From contig JABTUW010000004.1 of assembly GCA_015075185.1 (NCBI GenBank), forward strand, positions 744,001 to 808,000: 64,000 bases of DNA, in the 5' to 3' direction. The notes beneath the pieces were generated by a model that was not told the origin of the DNA, ran no database searches, and worked only from the letters and a program-made list of their open reading frames with translations. The number at the start of each line of letters is the position of its first letter. Position 1 is the first letter of the stretch. Below are positions 31,712 through 40,472 of the stretch, piece after piece. The translations under genes were made by a program, and so were the position numbers. The DNA comes from Anaerolineales bacterium. Its GTDB lineage: Bacteria; Chloroflexota; Anaerolineae; 4572-78; J111.

Positions 31712-33073
31712 TTACACCGTATACACCCTCGTCTCGACCTTCAGTGCATCGCGCGGGACGAGCGTCGGCCAGGCGGCGATGACCGGCCTGGGGCGGAAAG
31801 GCACGCCGAAGGCCGTGCCGGCCCCCCCTAAGGTCCACAGGTGGGTGGCCTCGCGGCGGACCACGTCCGCTTCCTGCTGGGTCCGGCACTTGGCCGCCAG
31901 CCGCAGGCCGACTTCATTCATGTCGCCTTCCGGGAGCGGCGCGGTTGAGCCGTGCAGGGTGTTGATCCCCAGGTAATCGAAGCGCAGTTCTTCCGGCTCG
32001 ACGCCGAGCATCTTGAGCCGCCGGCGCACAATATCCTCGGAGCGGCGAGCTTTGGCCAGGGCATCCGGCCAGGAGTAGAGTAATAACCCCTCGGCAATCC
32101 AGCCGTCCTGGTAGCCGATGAGCACCTTCAGGGTGTCGGGCCTGGCCCTGCCGCTGATGTCCATCACGCGCACTTGATCAGGACCAATTTCTTCCAGGCG
32201 CAGGGTGCTGAAATCAACCACCCCATCCGGCAGGATATAATTGCGCGGATCGGCCACCTCATAGGTAATCTGCTCTTTGACCGTCCACTGGTTGACCACC
32301 CCGCCCGAGCCGGGCACTTTGGTAATCACCGCCGAGCCGTCCTCACCGAACTCCGCAATCGGAAAACCGATGTGCCAGGGTTCGACTGCCTCGCGCCACT
32401 GGCAGGAGCCGCCGCCGGTGCAGAAACAGGCGCACTCGATGATGTGACCGACAGCCACCGCCGCCCCAATCCGGTTCCAATCGGGCTGCTCAAAGGTCCA
32501 GCCAAATTCGTGCATAATCGGTCCGACCGTCAGGGCGCTGTCGGACACCCGCCCGGTAATGACCATTTCTGCCCCGCCGGTCAGCGCCTCAATGACCCCT
32601 TCCGAGCCGATGTAAGCATGCGCGGCGACAATATCCTGGCGAATGCGCTCCAGCCCCTCCTCGCCGGTGTCGAGATTAACAAATTTGACTCCTTCCTGGG
32701 CCAGGGTATCAAGCTGGTTGGACACGTCGTCTCCCGTGACAACGCCGATATCAATTCCGGTAATGCCCAGCCGGCGAGCCAGTTCCATGACCTCGCGCCC
32801 GCCGGCTTCCGGGTTGGCTCCCCCGGCGTTGGTAACCATCTTGACCCCATTCCGGTGGGTCAGGGGTAGTAACGCCTCGGTCCAGGGAATCAAATCGGCG
32901 ATGTAACCCTGGGTGGGATTTTTGTTTTTCTGCCGCTGCAGCAGGGCCATGGTCAGCTCCGAAAGGTGATCCAGGCCCAGGTAATCCAATTCACCTTTGT
33001 CGGCCAGCTCCACCGCCGGATCGAGCATGTCGCCCCAGTAAGCCGAACCATTACCAATGCGTAATGTTTTCAT
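31712..33073 (-). CDS. AtuA-like (DUF1446) protein, large domain
   Basis: DUF1446 family protein, 453 residues from ATG 33073 (MKTLRIGNGSAYWGD). Landmarks: YLGLDHLSELTMALLQR, MVTNAGGANPEAGGREVMEL, ITGRVSDSALTVGPIMHEFG, ECACFCTGGGSCQWRE and LKVLIGYQDGWIAEG. AtuA is needed in acyclic terpene/leucine-type degradation clusters but its reaction is unknown. The C-terminal domain of the family is encoded separately at 29183-29500. Preceded by a GAGGAA ribosome site. Confidence 0.9.
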   Translation of the reverse strand: MKTLRIGNGSAYWGDMLDPAVELADKGELDYLGLDHLSELTMALLQRQKNKNPTQGYIADLIPWTEALLPLTHRNGVKMVTNAGGANPEAGGREVMELARRLGITGIDIGVVTGDDVSNQLDTLAQEGVKFVNLDTGEEGLERIRQDIVAAHAYIGSEGVIEALTGGAEMVITGRVSDSALTVGPIMHEFGWTFEQPDWNRIGAAVAVGHIIECACFCTGGGSCQWREAVEPWHIGFPIAEFGEDGSAVITKVPGSGGVVNQWTVKEQITYEVADPRNYILPDGVVDFSTLRLEEIGPDQVRVMDISGRARPDTLKVLIGYQDGWIAEGLLLYSWPDALAKARRSEDIVRRRLKMLGVEPEELRFDYLGINTLHGSTAPLPEGDMNEVGLRLAAKCRTQQEADVVRREATHLWTLGGAGTAFGVPFRPRPVIAAWPTLVPRDALKVETRVYTV

Positions 33074-33086
33074 TGATTCCTCGGGA

Positions 33087-33143
33087 GTAGGTAGTAGGGG
33101 CAAGAAAAATCCCCCCGTCTACCGTCTACTGTCTACCGTCTAC
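33087..33143. repeat. Palindromic repeat, family H (GTAGGTAGTAGG/GTCTACCGTCTAC)
   Basis: Short-period repeat GTAGGTAGTAGG opposed to CCGTCTACCGTCTACTGTCT. It overlaps the thiolase 3' end and encodes its last residues (VDGRQ). Copy at 35663-35720. Confidence 0.65.
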
Positions 33144-34346
33144 TTTGACAATCACCGCTTCCGCTTCGCCAATGCCGCCGCAGAGGGTGGCCAGGCCGTA
33201 GTAGGGCCGATTGTCCCCCGCTGCTGCCCGCCGCCGGCGCAGTTCGTACATCACCGTCATGACCAGCCGGGCTGCCGTCGCGCCGGTGGGATGGCCGATG
33301 GCAATCGCCCCACCGTTGACGTTGGTTTTGGCCCGGATTTGCTCGGCCTTCTCCTTATTACCCCCGGCCATAATTAGGGTGGAGACGAGCGGGACGGCGG
33401 CAAAGGCTTCGTTGATTTCGATCAGGTCCATGTCGTCAATGGTCAGGCCGGCCTTTTCCAGGGCCAGCCGGGCCGACTCGGCCGGAATCGAGGCGATGCG
33501 GTCGGGATGACCCGAAGCCATAGACCAGCCCAGCAACTGGGCCAGCGGTCGCTTCTCCCGGCGTTCCGCCTCCTCCCTGGACATCAGCACCATCGCCGAC
33601 GCGCCCGTGTTAAGCCCCGGCGCATTGCCCGCGGTGACGGTCGGGCTGCCGTAAATTAGCGGCAGTTTGGCCAGTTTTTCCAGGGAAGTATCGGGCCGGG
33701 GCGACTCGTCCTCGCTGAAAAGGACCGGCGCGCCGCGTTCCTGCGGCACCTCGATGGGCATCAACTCGTCCTGGAATTTGCCGGCTTCCCTGGCTTTGGC
33801 CCAATTCTGGTGACTGCGCACGGCCCAGCGGTCCTGCTCCTCGCGGCTGATGCCGTATTCGACGGCCTCTTCGCCGGCCTGAACCGCGCGTGGTTTGCCG
33901 GTCATGGGGCAGGCGATAACCAACTGGTCTTTCAGGGTCACATCGCCCAGGCGATGGCCCCAGCGAAAATCGGTCAAGAAATAAGGCACTTTGCTCATGT
34001 TCTCGCTGCCGCCGGCCACCGCGACCCGCGCATCACCCAGCCGGATCGAGCGCGAGGCCAAGGTAATGGCGGCTAATGAGGAACAGCAGGCCCGGTCTAC
34101 CGTGTAAGCCACCCGGTTGGGCGGAATGCCGGCCTCGATCAAAACCTGGCGGGCAATGGAGCGGTCGGCCCCCGGCAGGTTGACTCCAGTAGCGACCTCT
34201 TCTACCTCCGCCGGATCGAGCTTGGCCCGGCGGATCGCCTCGGCCACAACCTTCCCGCCCAATTGGGGTAAGGTAAAATCCTTCAACGCGCCGCCAAACT
34301 TCCCAAACGGGCTGCGCACGGCGCTGATAACAACGACTTCGTTCAT
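33126..34346 (-). CDS. Thiolase (acetyl-CoA C-acyltransferase)
   Basis: Thiolase-superfamily enzyme, 406 residues; cleaves 3-ketoacyl-CoA or condenses acyl-CoAs. Nucleophile Cys in DRACCSSLAAI, NEAFAAVP, His in AIAIGHPTGATAAR and the second Cys in ATLCGGIGEAEA. The terminal few residues are repeat-derived. It is encoded next to a second thiolase (35717-36874), a CoA-transferase and AtuA, consistent with stepwise shortening of a branched acyl-CoA. Confidence 0.94.
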   Translation of the reverse strand: MNEVVVISAVRSPFGKFGGALKDFTLPQLGGKVVAEAIRRAKLDPAEVEEVATGVNLPGADRSIARQVLIEAGIPPNRVAYTVDRACCSSLAAITLASRSIRLGDARVAVAGGSENMSKVPYFLTDFRWGHRLGDVTLKDQLVIACPMTGKPRAVQAGEEAVEYGISREEQDRWAVRSHQNWAKAREAGKFQDELMPIEVPQERGAPVLFSEDESPRPDTSLEKLAKLPLIYGSPTVTAGNAPGLNTGASAMVLMSREEAERREKRPLAQLLGWSMASGHPDRIASIPAESARLALEKAGLTIDDMDLIEINEAFAAVPLVSTLIMAGGNKEKAEQIRAKTNVNGGAIAIGHPTGATAARLVMTVMYELRRRRAAAGDNRPYYGLATLCGGIGEAEAVIVKVDGRQ

Positions 34347-34357
34347 AGTATCCTCCA

Positions 34358-34430
34358 GGGAGTAAGGAGTAAGGAGTAGGGAGTAGGGAATTTTTCCCCT
34401 TACTTCTTACTCCCTACTTCCTACTCCCTA
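34358..34430. repeat. Palindromic repeat, family I (GGAGTAAGGAGTAGGGAGTAGGG)
   Basis: Left arm is tandem GGAGTA(A/G)G units, right arm tandem CTTACTCCCTACTTCCTACT units, joined by TTTTTCCCC. It is the clearest short-tandem-repeat hairpin. It separates the CoA-transferase stop from the thiolase start. Confidence 0.75.
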
Positions 34431-35648
34431 AATTACGGCTTCTTCCTTCAACTTCGCTATTTGTTCTTCCGTATAACCCAGCATCTCAGCCAGGACTTCC
34501 GCGTTGTGCTGGCCGAGCAACGGCGCCGGGCCGGTGATTGGCTCCGGGCTGCCGGACAGTTTGACCACCGGGCCGACCAGTTTGACCGAGCCGAGAATTG
34601 GGTCAGGTACATCCACCAGCAGGTTTCGGGCCTCAACATGGGGGCACTCAAAAATCTCCTGGGCATTCTGCACCGGCCCAATCGGCAGACCGACTGCCAG
34701 CAGTTTCTCGGTCGCTCCGGCCTTGGTCTGCTGGCGAAACCAATGTTCGATGATCGCGCCCAGCCAGCCCGACATATTTTTGGCCCGCTCCGGCCCGGAG
34801 GTCGCCCCCTCGTGGCCGACCAGATCAGGCCGTTCGATGGCCTGGCAGAACTTGGCCCAATCGCCTTCGGTAGCCACAATCAACGCCACCCAGCCATCCT
34901 GGCACTCAAACGGCCCCCAGGGAGCCATGTACGGCTCGCGCCCTCGTTCCAGTACATGCTGGGTCAGCGAGTAGGCGGTTACCGACCGCTCGGCCAGGCC
35001 AATAATCGTGTCATACATCGAAACATCAAGATACTGGCCCCGGCCCGTTTGCGTCCGCTCGTACAAAGCCAGCATAATCCCGTAGGCCGCCTGCATCCCG
35101 GAGACAATATCGCCGAGGGCGACGCCCAGCCATGTCGGCGGGCCGCCGGCCTGGCCGCAGGTGTTCATCAGGCCGCCCATGGCCTGGGCCACAATATCGT
35201 AGGCGGGACGCTTGCTGTACGGCCCCAGGTAGCCCTCCATGCTGCCAAAGCCGGAGATGCTGGCGTAAACCAGGCCGGGGTTCAGCTCCGACAGTTCCTT
35301 GTAACCCAGGCCCATCTCGCTCAACAGGCCGGGCCGGAAATTTTCGACCAAAACATCGGATTGGGCAGCTAAATCACGGAAAATCTGGCGGCCCTTGTCG
35401 CTTTTGAGATTGAGGGTCACGCTGCGCTTGTTGCGGTTGAAGCGCAGGAAATAGCCGCTCTGGGTCTCGCCCTTGTCGTTCTTGATCTTCGGCGCACCGC
35501 CGCGCGCCGTATCGCCGCCTTCGGGCCGCTCCACCTTAATGACGCTCGCGCCCTGGTCGGCCAGCATCATGGTGCAGTAGGGACCGGCCACTTGGATTTC
35601 AAAGCTCAAAACCTTGATCCCGTCGAGGGGCTTATGCATTTGGGTCAT
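34428..35648 (-). CDS. Family III CoA-transferase (CaiB/BaiF)
   Basis: CoA-transferase, 406 residues. N-terminal LDGIKVLSFEIQVAGPYCTM, ADQGASVIKVERPEGGD, NRNKRSVTLNLKS, VLVENFRPGLL and the catalytic Asp in AYDIVAQAMGGLM. It would activate a carboxylic acid by CoA exchange with another acyl-CoA, an entry step for the acyl-CoA pathway encoded around it. Donor and acceptor are unknown. Confidence 0.94.
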   Translation of the reverse strand: MTQMHKPLDGIKVLSFEIQVAGPYCTMMLADQGASVIKVERPEGGDTARGGAPKIKNDKGETQSGYFLRFNRNKRSVTLNLKSDKGRQIFRDLAAQSDVLVENFRPGLLSEMGLGYKELSELNPGLVYASISGFGSMEGYLGPYSKRPAYDIVAQAMGGLMNTCGQAGGPPTWLGVALGDIVSGMQAAYGIMLALYERTQTGRGQYLDVSMYDTIIGLAERSVTAYSLTQHVLERGREPYMAPWGPFECQDGWVALIVATEGDWAKFCQAIERPDLVGHEGATSGPERAKNMSGWLGAIIEHWFRQQTKAGATEKLLAVGLPIGPVQNAQEIFECPHVEARNLLVDVPDPILGSVKLVGPVVKLSGSPEPITGPAPLLGQHNAEVLAEMLGYTEEQIAKLKEEAVI

Positions 35649-35662
35649 CTATCCTCCACTCA

Positions 35663-35720
35663 GGTAGTCAGTGGACGCTAGACAGTAGACAAGGGAAAGA
35701 GGCCCCTGTCTACCGTCTAC
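35663..35720. repeat. Palindromic repeat, family H
   Basis: GTAGTCAGTGGACGCTAGAC and GTAGAC units opposed to CTGTCTACCGTCTACC, around AAGGGAAAGAGGCCC. It lies between the CoA-transferase and the second thiolase gene. Confidence 0.65.
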
Positions 35721-36874
35721 CTTATTCTTTCGATTATCGTCGCGATGCCCAGCCCACCGAAGCAGCACATGGTTTGCAGGCCGTAACGGCCGTCGCGGCG
35801 TTCCAACTCGTGCAGGAGGGTGGTCATAATTCGCGCGCCGCTCGCGCCGAGCGGGTGGCCGAGAGCAATCGCTCCCCCGTTGACATTGACCCGCTCCATA
35901 TCCGGCTGGATGTCGTTGGCCCAGGCCAATACCACCGACGCAAAGGCTTCGTTGATCTCGATCAGGTCCATCTCGTCCAACTTCAAGCCGGCTTTGGCCA
36001 GGATTTTGCGGGTGGCCGGAATCGGCGCGGTCAGGGCCAGCACCGGGTCATCGCCCACCACCACTTGCGCGACAATCCGGGCACGAGGTTTTAACCCTAA
36101 TTCCGCCGCCTTCCCTTCCGACATCAGCAGCAAAGCAGCAGCCCCATCAGAAATCTGGCTGGCGTTGCCCGCGGTGACGACACCATCCTCTTTAAACGGC
36201 GTTTTGAGGTTGGCCAGCTTCTCCAGGCTGGTATCCGGCCGCACCCCTTCATCACTGTCCATGTGCCGGGTTGCGCCGTCAACGGTCACCTCCAGGGGCA
36301 GAATTTCGCGGCGGAAAAAGCCCTCGGACATGGCCTGGGCGGCCAGCCGATGGCTGCGCAGGCTGAATTCATCCAACGCCTCGCGGCGCAAACGCCACTT
36401 TTCGGCAATCATCTCCGCCGACAGGCCCATCTGCACCATCGGATAACGTTCCCTGAGCGCTGCCGTAAAGGGGTCGCCGGGACCGGTGGCGCGGGTGCTG
36501 CCCATCGGCACGCGGGTCATGCTCTCCACTCCGGCGGCGATCACGATCTCCGCCGCGCCGCTCTCGATCAGGCTGGCCGCAAAGTGGACCGCCTGCTGGC
36601 TGGAGCCGCACTGGCGGTCAATGGTCACCGCCGGCACTGCGGCGGGAAAACCGGCCAGCAGGGCCGAGTTGCGCCCAATATTAAGTGCCTGTTCCCCCAC
36701 CATGGAGACACAGCCCATGATGATGTCTTCGACCTGGCCCGCTTCGATCCCCGCCCGGCGCACGACCTCGTTCAGCACGGCAGCGGCCAGTTCGGTGGGA
36801 TGTGTATCCTTGAGCAGGCCGTTCCGTTTGCCAACCGACGTGCGGACGGCCTCAACAATTACTGCTTGGGGCAT
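35717..36874 (-). CDS. Thiolase (acetyl-CoA C-acetyltransferase)
   Basis: Second thiolase, 385 residues: MPQAVIVEAVRTSVGKRNGL, Cys in DRQCGSSQQAVHF, GVESMTRVPMGST, NEAFASVVLAW, His in GGAIALGHPLGASGAR, Cys in TMCCFGGLG. It fits 3-ketoacyl-CoA cleavage to acetyl-CoA (or propionyl-CoA). Co-directional with the CoA-transferase and the first thiolase. Confidence 0.94.
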   Translation of the reverse strand: MPQAVIVEAVRTSVGKRNGLLKDTHPTELAAAVLNEVVRRAGIEAGQVEDIIMGCVSMVGEQALNIGRNSALLAGFPAAVPAVTIDRQCGSSQQAVHFAASLIESGAAEIVIAAGVESMTRVPMGSTRATGPGDPFTAALRERYPMVQMGLSAEMIAEKWRLRREALDEFSLRSHRLAAQAMSEGFFRREILPLEVTVDGATRHMDSDEGVRPDTSLEKLANLKTPFKEDGVVTAGNASQISDGAAALLLMSEGKAAELGLKPRARIVAQVVVGDDPVLALTAPIPATRKILAKAGLKLDEMDLIEINEAFASVVLAWANDIQPDMERVNVNGGAIALGHPLGASGARIMTTLLHELERRDGRYGLQTMCCFGGLGIATIIERIR

Positions 36875-36926
36875 ACGTTTCTCCCGCTAACCTATCTTTC
36901 CTTAATAACCAATTTACCACCCACCT

Positions 36927-36976
36927 GCAAAAAATCATCCTTCGATACGCCTCCGGCACTCAGGATGATTTTTTGC
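36927..36976. terminator. Hairpin terminator built on family C repeat
   Basis: Perfect 14-base inverted repeat GCAAAAAATCATCC / GGATGATTTTTTGC enclosing CTTCGATACGCCTCCGGCACTC. The T-run on the exit side makes it look like a terminator read in either direction. It lies upstream of the thiolase start and downstream of the cupin stop. Confidence 0.6.
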
Positions 36977-37001
36977 AACATCCCTCGATATGCCCTTCGC
37001 T

Positions 37002-37361
37002 TCACGCATTACGTTTCAAATCTACCTCAATCACCAGCAGCTTGACTTCCGCATCACTTTCATTGCGCAGGCCATGTTCGCCGTGGGGAGGGTTGACAAT
37101 GAAATCGCCGGGCTTGACCTCATGCTCCTGGCCGTTAAGGGTCATGAGGGCCTGGCCTTCGATGATAAAGTAGATTTCCTCGTTCTCGCCGTGGCGATGC
37201 TGGCCAATCGTCACCCCCGGCGGAACGACCAGGTATTCGATAAAGTGCCAGGCCCCGGCCAGCTCTTTCGTCTGAAACATGCGGGCAATTTCGATAGATC
37301 CCTGCCCTCCGTGCGAAACTTTCAACTCGCGCGGCGTTTCGTACACATTTTCGATAGGCAT
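37002..37361 (-). CDS. Cupin-domain protein
   Basis: Small cupin, 119 residues, with a full metal set: GQHRHGENEEIYFIIEGQ (HxHxxxxE) and PPHGEHGLRN (second motif His). Such proteins act as dioxygenases, isomerases or metal-dependent accessory factors, or as sensors. It is encoded right after the mutase large subunit (82 bases), separated from it by a family L repeat. Role in the pathway is unclear; no methylmalonyl-CoA epimerase (VOC family) is seen nearby. Confidence 0.85.
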   Translation of the reverse strand: MPIENVYETPRELKVSHGGQGSIEIARMFQTKELAGAWHFIEYLVVPPGVTIGQHRHGENEEIYFIIEGQALMTLNGQEHEVKPGDFIVNPPHGEHGLRNESDAEVKLLVIEVDLKRNA

Positions 37362-37402
37362 TGGCTTCTCCGACTACAACATACAGGAAGTTTAGGAGGT
37401 AG

Positions 37403-37445
37403 TATGTGTTGCGTGTTCCGTAGTCCATTTTTACGCAACACACTC
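37403..37445. repeat. Palindromic repeat, family L (GTGTTGCGTGTT)
   Basis: Arms ATGTGTTGCGTGTTCCG and TTTTTACGCAACACACT, 43 bases, between mutase stop and cupin start. Copy at 59521-59560. Confidence 0.6.
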
Positions 37446-39117
37446 AAATTACCTGACTCGGCCTATACGTGCCGTACACACCCCGCAGGGCCTCACAAAT
37501 TTCGCCGATGGTAGCATAGGCTTTGACGCTTTCGATCAAGGCCGGCATCACGTTCTCGTTTGCCCTGGCAACTTCCACCAAACCGGCCAGGCTTTGCTTG
37601 ACCTGGGCATTATCACGCTGCCGGCGGAGCGCCTGCACCCGCTCGATCTGGCGCTGCTCCATTTCAGGATTGCCTTTAAAAACAGGAATTTTTTCCTCGT
37701 TCTGACTTTGAAACGCATTCAAGCCGACCAGTATCCGCTCTTCCGTTTCAATCTGGCGCTGGTACTGGTAGGCGGCGTCGCCCAGTTCCCGGTGGTAGAA
37801 GCCGTTTTCAATACAGCGCACCGCCCCGCCCAACACTGCAATTTTGTCGAGATAGCGCTGCACGTCTTGTTCAAGTTTATCCGTCAGAGACTCAATGGCG
37901 TAAGAGCCACCGAGTGCATCCACGGTGCCCGTCACACCGGCCTCATGCGCGACAATTTGCTGCGTCCGCAGTGCGACCGTGGCCGCCTCTTCGGTGGGAA
38001 TGGAGTAGGCTTCGTCGTAGGAGGAGGTCGCAATCGTCTGGACGCCGCCCAAAACCGCGGCCAGCGTCTCGATCGCTACCCGGGCAATGTTGTTCAACGG
38101 CTGCTGGGCTACCAGATTGCCGCCGAGGGTGTAGGCAAAAATCTTCAATTTCATCGCTTCGGGATTTTGCGCCCCGTATTTCTCGCACATCAGCCTGGCC
38201 CAGATCCGCCGCGCTGCCCGGAATTTAGCCACCTCTTCCAGAAAATCCACGCCTGCCGAGAGAAAGGTCCAGAGCTGCGGGGCAAAGGTATCAATACTGA
38301 GACCGCGCTGTAACACATTGTCCACGTAAGCCAGGCCATTAGCGAAAGTAAAGGCCAATTCCTGGGCCGCCGTGCTGCCGCTGTCCCGAATATGATAGCC
38401 GCTCATCGCCAGCGAGGTCCAGCCCGGCAGGTGATGGGCGCAATATTCAATCAAATCTGCCGACAGCTTGACCCCTGTATCAGGGGGGAAAATGTAGGTG
38501 CCGCGAGCAATGTACTCTTTCAGCACGTCATTCTGGATGAACATGCGCGTGTCGGCCAGATTAACCCCCTGCTTCTCAAAAGCGGCAATATACATCGCGG
38601 CGATAATCGGGCCAATGGAGTTGGCCGTAGTCCGAATCTGGCGCACTTTTTCCAGCGGAATGCCGGCAAACAGCCGCTCCATATCGGCCAGCGAGCCAAT
38701 ATGAACTCCAACCTTGCCCACCTCACCCGCGGCCATCGGCTGGTCGGCATCGTAGCCGCATTGGGTGGGCAGGTCAAGGGCGATGGAGAAGCCGGTCTGG
38801 CCGCGTTCCAGCAGGGCGCGGTAGCGTTGGTTGGCTTCTTCCGCCGAGCCGTAGCCGGAGTACATGCCCATGACCCAGAAGTTGCTGCGGTACATGGTCG
38901 GGCTGACGCCGCGGGTGAAAGGATAAGCGCCCGGATAACCCAAGTCAGCCTCCGGGCCAGCGCCGCTGCCCGGCCAATCCTCGTGGGTGTAGAGTCGTTC
39001 CAGGGGCAGGCCGGAAATGGTGGCAAAGCTGGCTTTCCGCTCCGGCTCGGCTTTCAACCCAGCCGACAGAATTTTCTCTTCCCACTCGCTTTTGTTGCTA
39101 AGCTCTGCATTTGACAT
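37444..39117 (-). CDS. Acyl-CoA mutase large subunit, methylmalonyl-CoA mutase family
   Basis: Substrate-binding TIM-barrel subunit of a B12-dependent mutase, 557 residues; no B12 domain, so it pairs with 15206-15610. Core matches: GQTGFSIALDLPTQCGYDAD, FIQNDVLKEYIARGTYIFPP, SGYHIRDSGSTA, RTQQIVAHEAGVTGTVDALG. Key residues by my alignment to Propionibacterium MutB: Tyr86 (Tyr89), Gln195 (Gln197), Arg205 (Arg207) and His242 (His244) kept, but Val82 (Thr85), Gly84 (Arg87), Met85 (Gln88) and Phe193 (Thr195) differ. Substrate may be methylmalonyl-CoA or another branched acyl-CoA such as isobutyryl-CoA. Confidence 0.9.
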   Translation of the reverse strand: MSNAELSNKSEWEEKILSAGLKAEPERKASFATISGLPLERLYTHEDWPGSGAGPEADLGYPGAYPFTRGVSPTMYRSNFWVMGMYSGYGSAEEANQRYRALLERGQTGFSIALDLPTQCGYDADQPMAAGEVGKVGVHIGSLADMERLFAGIPLEKVRQIRTTANSIGPIIAAMYIAAFEKQGVNLADTRMFIQNDVLKEYIARGTYIFPPDTGVKLSADLIEYCAHHLPGWTSLAMSGYHIRDSGSTAAQELAFTFANGLAYVDNVLQRGLSIDTFAPQLWTFLSAGVDFLEEVAKFRAARRIWARLMCEKYGAQNPEAMKLKIFAYTLGGNLVAQQPLNNIARVAIETLAAVLGGVQTIATSSYDEAYSIPTEEAATVALRTQQIVAHEAGVTGTVDALGGSYAIESLTDKLEQDVQRYLDKIAVLGGAVRCIENGFYHRELGDAAYQYQRQIETEERILVGLNAFQSQNEEKIPVFKGNPEMEQRQIERVQALRRQRDNAQVKQSLAGLVEVARANENVMPALIESVKAYATIGEICEALRGVYGTYRPSQVI

Positions 39118-39139
39118 AATTGTTGGCTCACAACTCTCT

Positions 39140-39202
39140 AAAACGTAAAGCGTAATGCGTAATAATGTTCTCTGGTGGAGTCATTACGTTTTACGCATTA
39201 TG
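39140..39202. repeat. Palindromic repeat, family D
   Basis: AAACGTAAAGCGTAATGCGT opposed to TTACGTTTTACGCATTATGC, 63 bases, between the E2 gene stop and the mutase start; tandem (AC)GTAA(A/T)GCGT units. Confidence 0.7.
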
Positions 39203-39204
39203 CC

Positions 39205-40467
39205 CTACCTCGGTGACAGGCTGCGCGGGTCTTCCTCTAGGTAGCGGCGCAGGGTTTGAATAAAGGCCAGCGCCTCCTGTCCATCAATGACCCGGTGATC
39301 GAAGGTCAGCGAGAGAGGCAGGATAGGTCGGGCCACAATTTGACCGTGACGAACTACCGCCTTGTCCTCAATCTTACCCACGCCCAGGATCGCCGCTTCA
39401 GGGGCGCGGAGAATAGATGTACCGAACCAGCCACCCATTTGCCCGACGTTGGTGATGGTAAACGTGCCATGCTGCATGTCTTTGGGCGTAGTCCGCCGCT
39501 CCCGCGCTGCTGCGACCAGTTCGTCGGCCCGGCGCGCCAATTCAAACAGGTCGAATTGATCCGCACCATGCAGCACCGGCACGACCAGCCCATCGTCGGT
39601 CGCGGTCGCAATGCCGATATTATAGCTCTTTTTGAGCAGAATGGCGGGATCGTCGCCGTCCATGTAACAGGCGTTGAGATAGGGGTGCTGCTTTAAGGCT
39701 TCAACGCAGGCTTTGATAATGAAGGGCAGGTAGGTTAGACGTACCCCCACGGCCTCGGCGTGACGCTGCAAGTAAGCCCGCTCTTTGACCAGCGCATCGG
39801 CGTCGAATTCATGGAAACCGACGACCTGGGGCACAGTCCGCGCCGTTTCGGTTAAAACCTCGGCGATGCGCCGGCGCAGGCCGCGCACGGGGATGCGCTC
39901 GTCTCCCGCCGCTGCCTCCGATTCGACCGGTTTAGCCGGGGCAGAAGCCGGTGCTACCGGTGCGGGTACTTTGGCTGCTTGGAGCATCTCGGCATGGCGC
40001 TGCACATCCTCGGCATTGATCCGGCCTTTTGGTCCCGTTCCGGTGACTTCCTCCAAAGCAATCCCCAAATCGTGGGCCAATTTGCGAGCTACCGGAGACG
40101 CAAGGACAGACGGGGGTTGGGGGCTGGGGGTCGGGGGTTGGGAGGCTGGAGGGCCAGAGGGTTGGAAGTAATCCGCTTCACGTCGCATCCCCGCCTGTTC
40201 GCCTCCTCGGTCCTTCGCCTCCTCGTCGCCGGTCTCAATTGCCAGCAAAAACGCGCCGACCTTGACCCGCTCCCCTTCTTTAGCCGCCAGTTCGATCACC
40301 CGGCCGGTGGCGGGGGCAGGCATCGTGACGATGGCCTTGTCGGTTTCCACATCAGCGATGGGCTGGTTTTCCTGAACCCGATCACCCACCTTGACAAACC
40401 AGGCGATCACTTCGACGTCGGCCAAGCCCTCGCCCACATCGGGCATTTTGAATTCAAATCTTGCCAT
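39205..40467 (-). CDS. 2-Oxoacid dehydrogenase E2 (dihydrolipoyl acyltransferase)
   Basis: E2 core, 420 residues: one lipoyl domain (Lys44 in VETDKAIVT), a Pro-rich linker, peripheral-subunit binding domain (about 118-150, SPVARKLAHDLGIALEEVTG, GRINAEDV) and catalytic domain with TFDHRVIDGQEA (HxxxDG). It transfers acyl groups to CoA and scaffolds E1 and E3. The gene is 5 bases after E1beta. No E3 (lipoamide dehydrogenase) is in the window. Pyruvate and branched-chain 2-oxoacids are both possible substrates. Confidence 0.94.
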   Translation of the reverse strand: MARFEFKMPDVGEGLADVEVIAWFVKVGDRVQENQPIADVETDKAIVTMPAPATGRVIELAAKEGERVKVGAFLLAIETGDEEAKDRGGEQAGMRREADYFQPSGPPASQPPTPSPQPPSVLASPVARKLAHDLGIALEEVTGTGPKGRINAEDVQRHAEMLQAAKVPAPVAPASAPAKPVESEAAAGDERIPVRGLRRRIAEVLTETARTVPQVVGFHEFDADALVKERAYLQRHAEAVGVRLTYLPFIIKACVEALKQHPYLNACYMDGDDPAILLKKSYNIGIATATDDGLVVPVLHGADQFDLFELARRADELVAAARERRTTPKDMQHGTFTITNVGQMGGWFGTSILRAPEAAILGVGKIEDKAVVRHGQIVARPILPLSLTFDHRVIDGQEALAFIQTLRRYLEEDPRSLSPR

Positions 40468-40472
40468 AGCGG

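Noticed and set aside
37362..39204. Cobalamin riboswitch near the mutase or MeaB genes
   Set aside because: Gaps around these genes hold only short palindromes; no conserved B12-box-like sequence was seen.
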